From positions 1 through 11,713 of the forward strand of contig JAWXCP010000258.1 in NCBI GenBank assembly GCA_034408685.1: a DNA stretch of 11,713 bases, given 5' to 3'. The notes below the pieces were generated by a model that worked only from the letters and a program-made list of their open reading frames with translations, did not search any database and was not told the origin of the DNA. This document shows, piece by piece, positions 1 to 6,317 of this stretch. The translations under genes were made by a program, and so were the position numbers. Numbering within the stretch: position 1 is the first letter of the stretch; each line of letters starts with the position of its first letter. This DNA is from JANXVY01 sp034408685 (GTDB taxonomy: Bacteria > Pseudomonadota > Alphaproteobacteria > Rhizobiales > Hyphomicrobiaceae).

Positions 1-1678
1 CAATCGCACCGAGAACCTCCAGACCGTGTTCGAAGAATACGCACGCGCGCTCGACACCACGCTGGAAAACCGCGCCCAAGCTCTCGACTTGCAGCTCGTC
101 GCGCGCACCGCCGCGCTCGATAGCGCATTTACCGAACGACTTCAGCTGTTCGACGATTCGATCCGGCGCTCCACAATCGCCATTGACGGAGCGGTAAACG
201 AGCGATCGGCCGCGCTTACGACCGCGCTGGATGCCCACGCCAAGGTGTTCCGCGAGACCATCGCACGGCAGGCGGGTGAAATGGACGAGTCGCTGATGCA
301 TGGCATCAGCTCCGTCCGGCGGTCGAGCGAGAACATTACCAAGCAGTCGATCAAGGCCATCGAGGGTCTCGCAAGCCAATCCGAGATGCTGCGCAACGTG
401 TCTGAGAACTTGCTCGGCCAGATCAACTCGGTGACCAACCGCTTCGAAATGCAAGGGCAGAACATCCTGAAAGCGGCCAACGCTCTCGAAACGGCAAATT
501 TCAAGATCGACACGACGTTGCAGGCGCGACACGGCGATTTGTCGCGAACGCTCGAGCGCATCTCCGGCTCCGCCGACGACCTTGGCAAATACATCACCCA
601 GTATTCGAGTACGATCGAGGGCACCGTCAGCGAGGCCGAAAAGAAGGCCCGTCAGGCCGCCGAGGACCTGCGTATTGCGACGGAACAGCGCTCTCGCGTC
701 GCACTCGCTCAAATCGAACAGTTGACGGCACAAAGCGCCACGCAAGGTGAGCGAGCACTGGAAGACCTGCGCAAGCGTTTCACCTCCGCCAGTGGCGACG
801 TCGCCCAGGAAATCGGCAGCCTTTCCAGCCAGCTTGACGACGTCACGAGCGCGTTGAGAACGAAGTCCGCGCAGGCCGCAAATGAGATCGCTCAGGAGCA
901 GCTTCGGTTGAGGGCACAGCTCGACGGCCTGCCGCAACAGACCCGGGCAACGGCTGAAAACTTGCGGTCATCGCTGCACGAACAGCTGATGGCGTTGGAT
1001 CAGCTCCAGGGATTGGCGAACAGGACAGCGCTCAACCGCGACGTTTCCCCGCCAATGGGAGCTCCACCTTCAGCGTCAGGCCCGATGCCGGGTTTTCCGA
1101 CTGGGATGGCTATGGGAATGCAGCCCGGGATGCCACCTGGTATGCCACCAGGAGCTGGAGGTGCACCCGGTTTCAGCCCCGCGGCCGTTTATCCAGGTGG
1201 CGACCCCAGAGCTTTGCAGACATTACCGTCACGCGACCGGCCAGCTGCCACTGCGGACCGTTGGTCGTTCGGCGACCTCTTGGCACGCGCCTCGCACGAG
1301 GACGAGCCTGTGGCGGGCTTCGGTTCGGCTGGCCCTTCAAACGAGCCGTTCGCGCTCAACGTGCAAACTATTGCCCGCGCGCTCGATCCGGCAGCAGCCG
1401 ATGCCATCTGGACGCGGCTACGGCGCGGCGAACGGGGCATCATGGCGCGCAGCATCTACACGCCGGACGGCCGCGCCGCCTACGACGAGATCAACCGCCG
1501 CGTGAAAACCGATCCCGGCTTACAAGATATGATCACGCAATTCCTGGCCAACTTCGAGCGTATTTTGCGGGATTCTGAAGCCCGCGATCCGACCGGACAG
1601 GTCGTCCAACAGAACCTCGTGTCGGACAACGGCCGCGTGTACCTGTTCCTCGCTCACGCGAGCGGGCGCCTTGTCTGA
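1..1678 (+). CDS. C-terminal part of a giant coiled-coil, apolipoprotein-like protein (possibly Growth Pole Ring-like); 5' end outside the window
   Basis: The frame is open from base 2 to the TGA at 1676-1678 (558 codons). The GTG at 26 is an internal valine codon, so the gene starts upstream. Three parts are visible. Residues 1 to about 340 are almost wholly helical and charged, beginning with regular 11-residue repeats. Residues about 344-400 form a Pro/Gly/Met-rich linker with GMPPGMPPG. Residues about 420-558 form a compact C-terminal domain containing IARALDPAAADAIW, GERGIMARSIYTP and NGRVYLFLAHASGRL. Known: Rhizobiales carry proteins of about 2000 residues with apolipoprotein-like coiled coils, including the Agrobacterium Growth Pole Ring protein, a membrane-anchored ring at the growing pole. 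Inference: this is the tail of such a protein. The similarity is by architecture, not alignment, so the role in polar growth is tentative. Only the C-terminal part is in view, so total length and any N-terminal membrane anchor are unknown. Confidence 0.75.
   Translation, partial: NRTENLQTVFEEYARALDTTLENRAQALDLQLVARTAALDSAFTERLQLFDDSIRRSTIAIDGAVNERSAALTTALDAHAKVFRETIARQAGEMDESLMHGISSVRRSSENITKQSIKAIEGLASQSEMLRNVSENLLGQINSVTNRFEMQGQNILKAANALETANFKIDTTLQARHGDLSRTLERISGSADDLGKYITQYSSTIEGTVSEAEKKARQAAEDLRIATEQRSRVALAQIEQLTAQSATQGERALEDLRKRFTSASGDVAQEIGSLSSQLDDVTSALRTKSAQAANEIAQEQLRLRAQLDGLPQQTRATAENLRSSLHEQLMALDQLQGLANRTALNRDVSPPMGAPPSASGPMPGFPTGMAMGMQPGMPPGMPPGAGGAPGFSPAAVYPGGDPRALQTLPSRDRPAATADRWSFGDLLARASHEDEPVAGFGSAGPSNEPFALNVQTIARALDPAAADAIWTRLRRGERGIMARSIYTPDGRAAYDEINRRVKTDPGLQDMITQFLANFERILRDSEARDPTGQVVQQNLVSDNGRVYLFLAHASGRLV
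14..310 (+). repeat. Nine consecutive 33-bp periods coding 11-residue (hendecad) amphipathic repeats
   Basis: Translated in frame, residues fall into back-to-back 11-mers: NLQTVFEEYAR, ALDTTLENRAQ, ALDLQLVARTA, ALDSAFTERLQ, LFDDSIRRSTI, AIDGAVNERSA, ALTTALDAHAK, VFRETIARQAG, EMDESLMHGIS. The shared pattern is roughly A-L-D-x-x-L-x-x-R-x-x. Such 11-mer repeats are known from apolipoproteins and from right-handed or weakly twisted coiled coils. The array is cut by the left window edge and may be longer. The DNA itself is diverged, so the repeat is old and kept at the protein level. Confidence 0.75.
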
Positions 1679-1684
1679 TTCCCA

Positions 1685-2692
1685 ATGCCGTTGATCTTCG
1701 ACGTCGCCATCGAATGCTGGCCGCTGGCCGAGCCGTTCGTCATCTCGCGCGGGACCAAGACCGAAGCCAAGGTCGTCGTCGTTCGCATCGGTGATGGCGT
1801 CCACACCGGCCGTGGCGAATGCGTGCCCTACGCGCGATATAATGAAACGCCCGAGGCAACCGCAGACACGATCCGTGCCTATGCGGCGGACGCTCGGCTC
1901 CATGCTTTGACGCCCGCCGAAATACGGCGTGATGCCTTAGAGCATCTTCCGCCAAGTGCTGCCCGCAACGCGATTGATTGCGCATTATGGGATCTTGAGG
2001 CCAAGGCCAGCGGCCGAACCGTGGCAAGCCTTGTAGGGCTCGGTGGCACCCCCGCAAAACCGGTCCTGACAGCGTACACGATAAGCCTAGATACGCCGGA
2101 CACGATGGCCGCCAAGGCCGCCGCAGTCACGCATCTTCCACTGCTCAAGCTGAAACTCGGCGGTGCAGGCGATGATGCCCGCCTTCGCGCGGTGCGAGTG
2201 GCCCGTCCGACGGCACGCCTCATTGCCGATGCCAACGAAGCTTGGACAGGCGAACTGCTCCAGCCGTTGATGGCGGTCGCCTTTGAGACCGGGATCGAGA
2301 TGATCGAACAGCCGCTGCCGGCGGGCGACGACGATCAGCTTGCGGTCGTGTCGCGCGCGGTCCCGGTCTGTGCCGACGAGGCCTTCCACACGCGCGCCGA
2401 CCTGCCGCGCCTTGTCGGCCGGTATGACGCCGTCAACATCAAGCTCGACAAGACCGGAGGTTTGACCGCAGCGCTCGCGGTGATGATCGAGGCTCGCGCG
2501 GCGGGGCTCGAAGTCATGGTCGGCTCGATGGTTTCGACATCGCTCGCCGTGGCCCCCGCCCTACTCCTGGCGCAACACGCACGCTGGGTCGACCTCGACG
2601 GACCACTGCTCCTGGCGCGCGACCGGCCCGGGGGGCTCACCATCCGGGACGGGATGATTTATCCGGCACAGGGTATTCTTTGGGGGGCGTGA
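1685..2692 (+). CDS. Enolase-superfamily dipeptide epimerase (L-Ala-D/L-Glu epimerase type)
   Basis: A 335-residue protein, usual for the family. It converts L-Ala-D-Glu to L-Ala-L-Glu so that murein peptides can be degraded in the cytoplasm (E. coli YcjG, B. subtilis YkfB). All superfamily residues are visible: KLK with K155/K157 (acid/base), metal ligands D182 (DANEAW), E208 (EQPL) and D231 (CADEAF), and the second catalytic lysine K253 (NIKLDKTGG). The spacing equals that of YcjG with an offset of 6. A WVDLDG motif (D303, D305) near the C-terminus matches the DxD that holds the dipeptide amino group. The start lies 6 nt after the upstream stop and in the same frame, with no clear Shine-Dalgarno, so it is probably co-transcribed and translationally coupled. 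Alternative: the related N-acetyl-D-Glu racemase DgcA, but no DgcN (DUF1611) neighbour is visible. Confidence 0.9.
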   Translation: MPLIFDVAIECWPLAEPFVISRGTKTEAKVVVVRIGDGVHTGRGECVPYARYNETPEATADTIRAYAADARLHALTPAEIRRDALEHLPPSAARNAIDCALWDLEAKASGRTVASLVGLGGTPAKPVLTAYTISLDTPDTMAAKAAAVTHLPLLKLKLGGAGDDARLRAVRVARPTARLIADANEAWTGELLQPLMAVAFETGIEMIEQPLPAGDDDQLAVVSRAVPVCADEAFHTRADLPRLVGRYDAVNIKLDKTGGLTAALAVMIEARAAGLEVMVGSMVSTSLAVAPALLLAQHARWVDLDGPLLLARDRPGGLTIRDGMIYPAQGILWGA

Positions 2693-2750
2693 GGGTGGCG
2701 GCACCGGGGCGATCGCCGCGCGAAGCGTCTGACCGTCGCCGACGCACCGC

Positions 2751-3194
2751 CTAACGGCACCGCGCCAGACACGATTGGACCGCGAGATAACAACTCGATT
2801 GGCTGGCGCGGATCTGGTCGGATCGATCGCGGAAGGTGCCAGGACCTCGGCTGTCACAGGAGCTGCGCTGAAGGTTGCATTGGGAACGGCACACACCCGC
2901 TTCCGAACGCCGCCGGTCAGGTCCCGGAAGGATGGGTACGCGCGTGCCTCCACCAATGGCTGGCCGACGTTTGCGGGGTTTGACCGTGCTAGAAGCAGCC
3001 TTCGTCGGCAAACGCGCCTCAGAGGGCACGGAGGCCTCCCCCTTCGGCGCCCCAGCCGTTACCTCTCGGGTTCCGACACTCGCTCCGCGATCATCTGCAG
3101 CGACAGTATGGGACAGCAACTGGCTGACACATCCAATTGCTGCAACGGCTGCAACGACCACAACTCGCCGCGCGCGTTCAAATCCGCTAGCCAT
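2751..3194 (-). CDS. Small secreted cysteine-rich protein with mirror-symmetric six-cysteine motif
   Basis: Not a recognised family. The 147-residue reading starts at the ATG at 3194, preceded by GGAG 11 nt upstream. A 41-residue in-frame extension exists but would bury the signal peptide. Visible parts: a signal peptide (ARR at 8-10, hydrophobic stretch 11-29, likely cleavage after VAA at 33), then a low-complexity basic/proline region (about 34-98), then C102, C106, C113, C135, C142 and C146. The spacing is x3, x6, x21, x6, x3, a mirror image. This suggests two antiparallel helices joined by three disulfides (C102-C146, C106-C142, C113-C135) and export to the oxidising periplasm. It diverges from the CAP-domain gene and converges with the epimerase gene. 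Plus-strand ORFs over the same bases lack any such signature. Expression is unproven. Confidence 0.65.
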   Translation of the reverse strand: MASGFERARRVVVVAAVAAIGCVSQLLSHTVAADDRGASVGTREVTAGAPKGEASVPSEARLPTKAASSTVKPRKRRPAIGGGTRVPILPGPDRRRSEAGVCRSQCNLQRSSCDSRGPGTFRDRSDQIRASQSSCYLAVQSCLARCR

Positions 3195-3307
3195 TAACCG
3201 ACCCGCTCCACGATGATGCGGTCTGACACCACCGATGCCGTTGCCGCTGTTCCGCCGATTAAACACATCATAACGTAGGCCTGTTCCAATCAACAAAAAG
3301 CCCCGCC
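3195..3307. promoter_or_regulatory. Divergent intergenic region between the cysteine-rich protein and the CAP-domain gene
   Basis: These 113 bases must carry the start signals of both divergent genes unless promoters lie inside coding sequence. The stretch around 3258-3278 is clearly more AT-rich than its surroundings. I see no convincing -35/-10 pair on either strand. The ribosome binding site for the minus gene is GGAG. The plus gene has only an A-rich stretch ending in AAAAAG about 7 nt before its ATG. Confidence 0.35.
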
Positions 3308-4006
3308 ATGACGACATTGCCTGATCTGCCTGCCGTGACCGCGGCCATCGTCGAAATTACCAACGCCAAGCGCGTGGAAGCCAAGCTCGCCCGCGTGACG
3401 GTCTCGCGTGAGTTGACCACCGCCGCGAAGGCTTACGCCGACGTGCTCGCACGCACGAAAGTGTTCAGCCACACCGCCGATGGCACGACCATGTCGGCAC
3501 GGATCGAGAAGTCGGGTTATCAGGCGTGCACGGCTGCCGAAAATCTGGCGATGCACCAGTCAAGCCGAGGATTTGCGACCCGCGAGCTTGCCGTTTCAGC
3601 AATGGAGGGCTGGCTCAATTCGCCGGGCCACGCCAAAAACATTCTGATGTCGGAAGCCACCGAGATTGGCGTCGCCATTGCCAAAGCGTCTGACAAGGAT
3701 CCGAAGTTTTTGCTGGTCCAGTTGTTCGGTCGGCCGCAATCGCTGTCGTTTGAATTCCAGGTGTCAAATACTTCGACGGTCCCGGTCACGATGGCATTTG
3801 CTGGAAAAACATCGGTCGTTGCGCCGAAGATGGCGCTATCGCAATCCTCTTGCGAAACCGGTCCGCTGATCATCAAAGCCGCAGGAGCACGCGCCTTTGA
3901 GGCCCGCTATGAGGCCGCGTCCAAAAACTACGTGGTGTCAGAGCCAGCAGCGGGCACAAAGGCTCCACTGACCGTCGACGTCCGCGACCGGATCAAGGTG
4001 AAATAG
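3308..4006 (+). CDS. CAP/SCP-domain (YkwD-like) protein with extra C-terminal domain, no signal peptide seen
   Basis: A 232-residue protein. The CAP domain fills about residues 10-142, with the four conserved cavity residues in place: H55 (VFSHT), E78 (AENLA), E100 and H108 (MEGWLNSPGHAKNIL). Bacterial CAP proteins of this kind are mostly exported and their activity is poorly known; the family tetrad can bind a divalent metal. Residues about 147-232 form a separate, probably beta-rich domain of unknown role. The N-terminus (MTTLPDLPAVTAAIVE) is not a signal peptide. An in-frame stop at 3260-3262 and the absence of ATG, GTG or TTG before 3308 rule out a longer form, apart from an unlikely CTG at 3281. 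Either the protein is cytosolic or it uses another route. It ends before a hairpin shared with the convergent deacetylase. Confidence 0.88.
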   Translation: MTTLPDLPAVTAAIVEITNAKRVEAKLARVTVSRELTTAAKAYADVLARTKVFSHTADGTTMSARIEKSGYQACTAAENLAMHQSSRGFATRELAVSAMEGWLNSPGHAKNILMSEATEIGVAIAKASDKDPKFLLVQLFGRPQSLSFEFQVSNTSTVPVTMAFAGKTSVVAPKMALSQSSCETGPLIIKAAGARAFEARYEAASKNYVVSEPAAGTKAPLTVDVRDRIKVK

Positions 4007-4057
4007 CCGTCAACACGCGACGGCGACGAAGCGGGCTGGCCCGGCGGGTGAAATGCA

Positions 4058-4081
4058 AACGGCCGGGGCAACCCGGCCGTT
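4058..4081. terminator. Perfect 10-bp hairpin with GCAA tetraloop between convergent genes
   Basis: AACGGCCGGG (4058-4067) and CCCGGCCGTT (4072-4081) pair without mismatch around GCAA, a stable GNRA loop. It lies 51 nt after the CAP-gene stop and 44 nt beyond the deacetylase stop on the other strand. No long T-run follows on the plus strand. On the minus strand it is followed by a T-rich stretch (TTTGCATTT). Most likely a two-way terminator or 3'-end stabiliser. Confidence 0.65.
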
Positions 4082-4125
4082 CGATGCGCCTTAGTGGGCA
4101 CAGCGCATACATGTCACGACATATC

Positions 4126-5097
4126 TCAGTTCTGCTGACCGTCACCCGCGATCGTCTTGATGACGCTTGACGTTGGCTGGCCAGTTCCCGTGCCCGTCGT
4201 GAAGCCCTTGGTGCTCTTGGCGATTTCAGCATCATAATCGGCAAGCGTGGTAACTTCTGCCTTCGACTTCAGATGGACAAGCTTGTAGCCCTTGTCCTTG
4301 AGTTCGCTCAGAAGCTTTGGCAGGGATGTTGCCGTGGATTTGTGGAAGTCGTGCATCAAGATGATGCCCTTGCCCTTCTTCTCTAGCTTGTCCATCACCG
4401 TCTTGACCACGAGGTCGGGGTTCCGGTTGAACTTGAAGTCGAAGCTATCGATGTCGGTAGAGAACATCGCAATGTTGCGGCTACCCAGATAAGCGACCGT
4501 TTCGGGGCTATCTTTGAGGAACGGATAGCGAAAGAACGAAGACGGTGCGACGCCGGCAGCGAGTTTCGTCGCGGAATGACCCTTTTCGATTTCTTCCTTG
4601 GCTTTGTCAGACGGCAACTTCGACAGATCTTTGTGCAGGAACGTATGCGTGCCGATCGTGTGACCGCCTGCGACCACTTGCTTTAGGATATCGGGGTAAT
4701 CGAGCGCATTCTTGCCGATGATAAAGAACGTCCCCTTTGAGCAATGCGAAGCCAGCGCCTCGAGCACCGCTTTCGTCGTGCCGGGCCAAGGGCCGTCATC
4801 GAACGTCAGCACGACTTCTTTGTTCTGCAAAAAGTCATAGGCCTTGTAATGCTCGAATCCGAAACCTGGACCCGCCGTCGTATCGATCTCGACGACGCGC
4901 GAAATGCCGAGGCCGTTGGGGTTGACCGCACACGCCGGGATCTTGGCAACCGGTGCCGCTGGAGCGGGCTTCCCGGCAGCGGCTTTCGGGTCCTGCGCCG
5001 ACGCTGGCGCTGCGACGAGTGCGACGGCCAGCGCCAGGACTGTAAGTAGGCCGGTAAGCAGGCCGGCTGGTCGTATGTGTCGACGGGTCAAAGTCAT
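4126..5097 (-). CDS. Secreted polysaccharide deacetylase (NodB homology domain)
   Basis: A 323-residue carbohydrate esterase family 4 protein. The ATG at 5097 is chosen because AGGAG lies about 9 nt upstream and a clear signal peptide follows (hydrophobic 11-30, likely cleavage after ASA at 34); the frame stays open 39 codons further but without such signals. After an Ala/Pro linker (35-55) come the NodB motifs: TFDDGP with D100/D101, H151 and H155 (HTFLH, metal), R190-YPF in place of the common RxPxG, DIDSFDF (215-221), and ILMHD with H249/D250. The C-terminal tail (about 285-323) is low in complexity. Such enzymes remove N- or O-acetyl groups from peptidoglycan or exopolysaccharide in the periplasm. 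The substrate cannot be told from sequence. It converges with the CAP gene and lies 226 nt behind bpt. Confidence 0.9.
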   Translation of the reverse strand: MTLTRRHIRPAGLLTGLLTVLALAVALVAAPASAQDPKAAAGKPAPAAPVAKIPACAVNPNGLGISRVVEIDTTAGPGFGFEHYKAYDFLQNKEVVLTFDDGPWPGTTKAVLEALASHCSKGTFFIIGKNALDYPDILKQVVAGGHTIGTHTFLHKDLSKLPSDKAKEEIEKGHSATKLAAGVAPSSFFRYPFLKDSPETVAYLGSRNIAMFSTDIDSFDFKFNRNPDLVVKTVMDKLEKKGKGIILMHDFHKSTATSLPKLLSELKDKGYKLVHLKSKAEVTTLADYDAEIAKSTKGFTTGTGTGQPTSSVIKTIAGDGQQN

Positions 5098-5129
5098 GGC
5101 GCGCGTCTCCTGACAAAATGGCATTTTAC

Positions 5130-5157
5130 TGCACACGGTTCTGTACACCGTGGTGCA
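5130..5157 (-). promoter_or_regulatory. Long imperfect inverted repeat upstream of the deacetylase gene
   Basis: TGCACACGGT (5130-5139) and ACCGTGGTGCA (5147-5157) are complementary over ten pairs with a single bulged base, around a 7-nt loop. It sits 33 nt upstream of the ATG. TAAAAT (5123-5128 on the minus strand) between it and the gene resembles a -10 box, which would place the repeat over the -35 region like an operator; no good -35 is seen. Alternatively it is a leader hairpin in the mRNA. Confidence 0.4.
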
Positions 5158-5323
5158 AGGTCCAGGCTGGATGTATCGGCGATTCGATCTCCGGCCGACT
5201 GCTGTAAACCACAATTAACCTTGTTTTTCGATGGTTGGAACAGCCGTGCGAACGCTGGTGGGGCTCCCAAACGAAATTGCACCGGTCCGACCAGGGCGAT
5301 ATGTGGCGGCCGGTGGCCTTGCG

Positions 5324-6091
5324 TCACGTGCTGCCGGTCGTCGCGCGCACCCAACCGTCCGGCCCCAGGTGTTCTTGTGGACCGAACCGGCTTTTGTAGT
5401 TCATCTTGCGCGAGCCTGCGATCCAATAGCCGAGATAGAGGTAGGGCAGACCGAGGCTCCGGGCGTGTGCAATGTGCTCGATGATCATGTAGGTGCCGAG
5501 GCTCATGGCCTCTTCGGTCGTGTCGTAGAAGCTGTAAACCATTGAGACGCCGTCAGAAAGTTTATCGCACAACGCCACGGCCTTGAGCGGCCAAGCGTCG
5601 GCCCGATCGCGGTAAGAGACGTGCGGAACACCCGGTGGGCGGGCGCGGTATTCGGTGATGAACGTGTCGATCACGCTGTCTTCGATCATCATCGCATAGT
5701 CGAGCACGCTCATGTCGGCCATGCCGCCATCGGAGTGACGGCTGTCGATATAGCTGCGGAACAGCGCGTACTGCTCGGATGTCGGCACCGGCTCGATGCG
5801 GCGGGCGCGCAAATCGCCGTTGCGGTCGACGATACGGCGCATGGACCGCGTCGGCTGGAAGTCATCGACCGCAACGCGGATCGACACGCAGGCTTGGCAG
5901 CCATCGCAGTAGGGAACATAGGCGATGTTCTGGCTGCGACGAAAGCCGCTGCGCAGCAGATTATCGATGTGCGCCAGCGGCTTCTCGCTGGTCAGATGCG
6001 TGAACAATTTACGTTCGTAGCGATTTTCGAGGTACGGACACGGCTGCGGAGCCGTAACGTAGAATTCTGGAAATTTCTGCTGCTCCGACAT
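5324..6091 (-). CDS. bpt: Aspartate/glutamate leucyltransferase (bacterial ATE/Bpt family)
   Basis: A 255-residue protein, the usual length. It transfers leucine from Leu-tRNA to proteins with N-terminal Asp or Glu, making them N-degrons read by ClpS and degraded by ClpAP in the cytosol. Family marks: PCPYLENR (17-24) with C18; the cysteine cluster YCDGCQAC with C62, C65 and C68; S70-IR; and the C-terminal signature LGYWIAGSRKMNYKSRF (220-236). The ATG at 6091 has AGGA about 6 nt upstream. A candidate promoter lies at 6139-6167, so it may be transcribed apart from fabF despite the same orientation. Older annotations call this family arginyl-tRNA-protein transferase. Confidence 0.95.
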   Translation of the reverse strand: MSEQQKFPEFYVTAPQPCPYLENRYERKLFTHLTSEKPLAHIDNLLRSGFRRSQNIAYVPYCDGCQACVSIRVAVDDFQPTRSMRRIVDRNGDLRARRIEPVPTSEQYALFRSYIDSRHSDGGMADMSVLDYAMMIEDSVIDTFITEYRARPPGVPHVSYRDRADAWPLKAVALCDKLSDGVSMVYSFYDTTEEAMSLGTYMIIEHIAHARSLGLPYLYLGYWIAGSRKMNYKSRFGPQEHLGPDGWVRATTGST

Positions 6092-6138
6092 TCTTGTCCT
6101 ATCCCGTGACCGAACCCGGCGAGCGGCCTGTGGCGTAA

Positions 6139-6167
6139 CGATAGGGGACGGAGCAGCCGGACTGCAA
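6139..6167 (-). promoter_or_regulatory. Candidate sigma70-type promoter of bpt
   Basis: On the minus strand TTGCAG (6167-6162) is followed after 17 nt by CTATCG (6144-6139). The -10 resembles the CTATAT-like form seen in Rhizobiales, and the -35 matches TTGACA only in its first half. The start of transcription would lie about 40 nt before the bpt ATG. Confidence 0.35.
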
Positions 6168-6247
6168 CCCTATGATGGGATGAAACGGTTGGGCGCTAAA
6201 GCCGATGGAAACCGCATCCTCGACACGACAACGCAAGACGCGCCGCT

Positions 6248-6317
6248 GATACCGACCGTAAAGCGCCGACCGTCAAGCGCCGGCCGTCAAGCGCCGACCG
6301 TCAGGCGCCACCCGTCA
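6248..6317 (-). repeat. 14-bp tandem repeat array beginning at the fabF stop codon
   Basis: On the minus strand the unit TGACGGTCGGCGCT occurs as: 6317-6304 (three differences), 6303-6290 (exact), 6289-6276 (one difference), 6275-6262 (exact), then a degenerate fifth unit at 6261-6248. The first unit starts with the fabF TGA itself. Because 14 is not a multiple of 3, the four TGA triplets fall into all three reading frames. It lies between fabF and bpt and probably arose by slippage. Confidence 0.9.

Noticed and set aside
2775..3216. Plus-strand ORFs of 113 and 140 codons opposite the cysteine-rich gene
   Set aside because: No domain, signal peptide or ribosome binding site; the minus strand carries a signal peptide and ordered cysteines instead.
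5098..5214. Longer start for the deacetylase adding 39 residues
   Set aside because: It would bury the signal peptide, whereas the ATG at 5097 has AGGAG and is followed directly by the signal sequence.
6248..6317. Tandem repeats considered as a CRISPR or attachment site
   Set aside because: The units are 14 bp with no unique spacers, no cas genes and no integrase or tRNA nearby.
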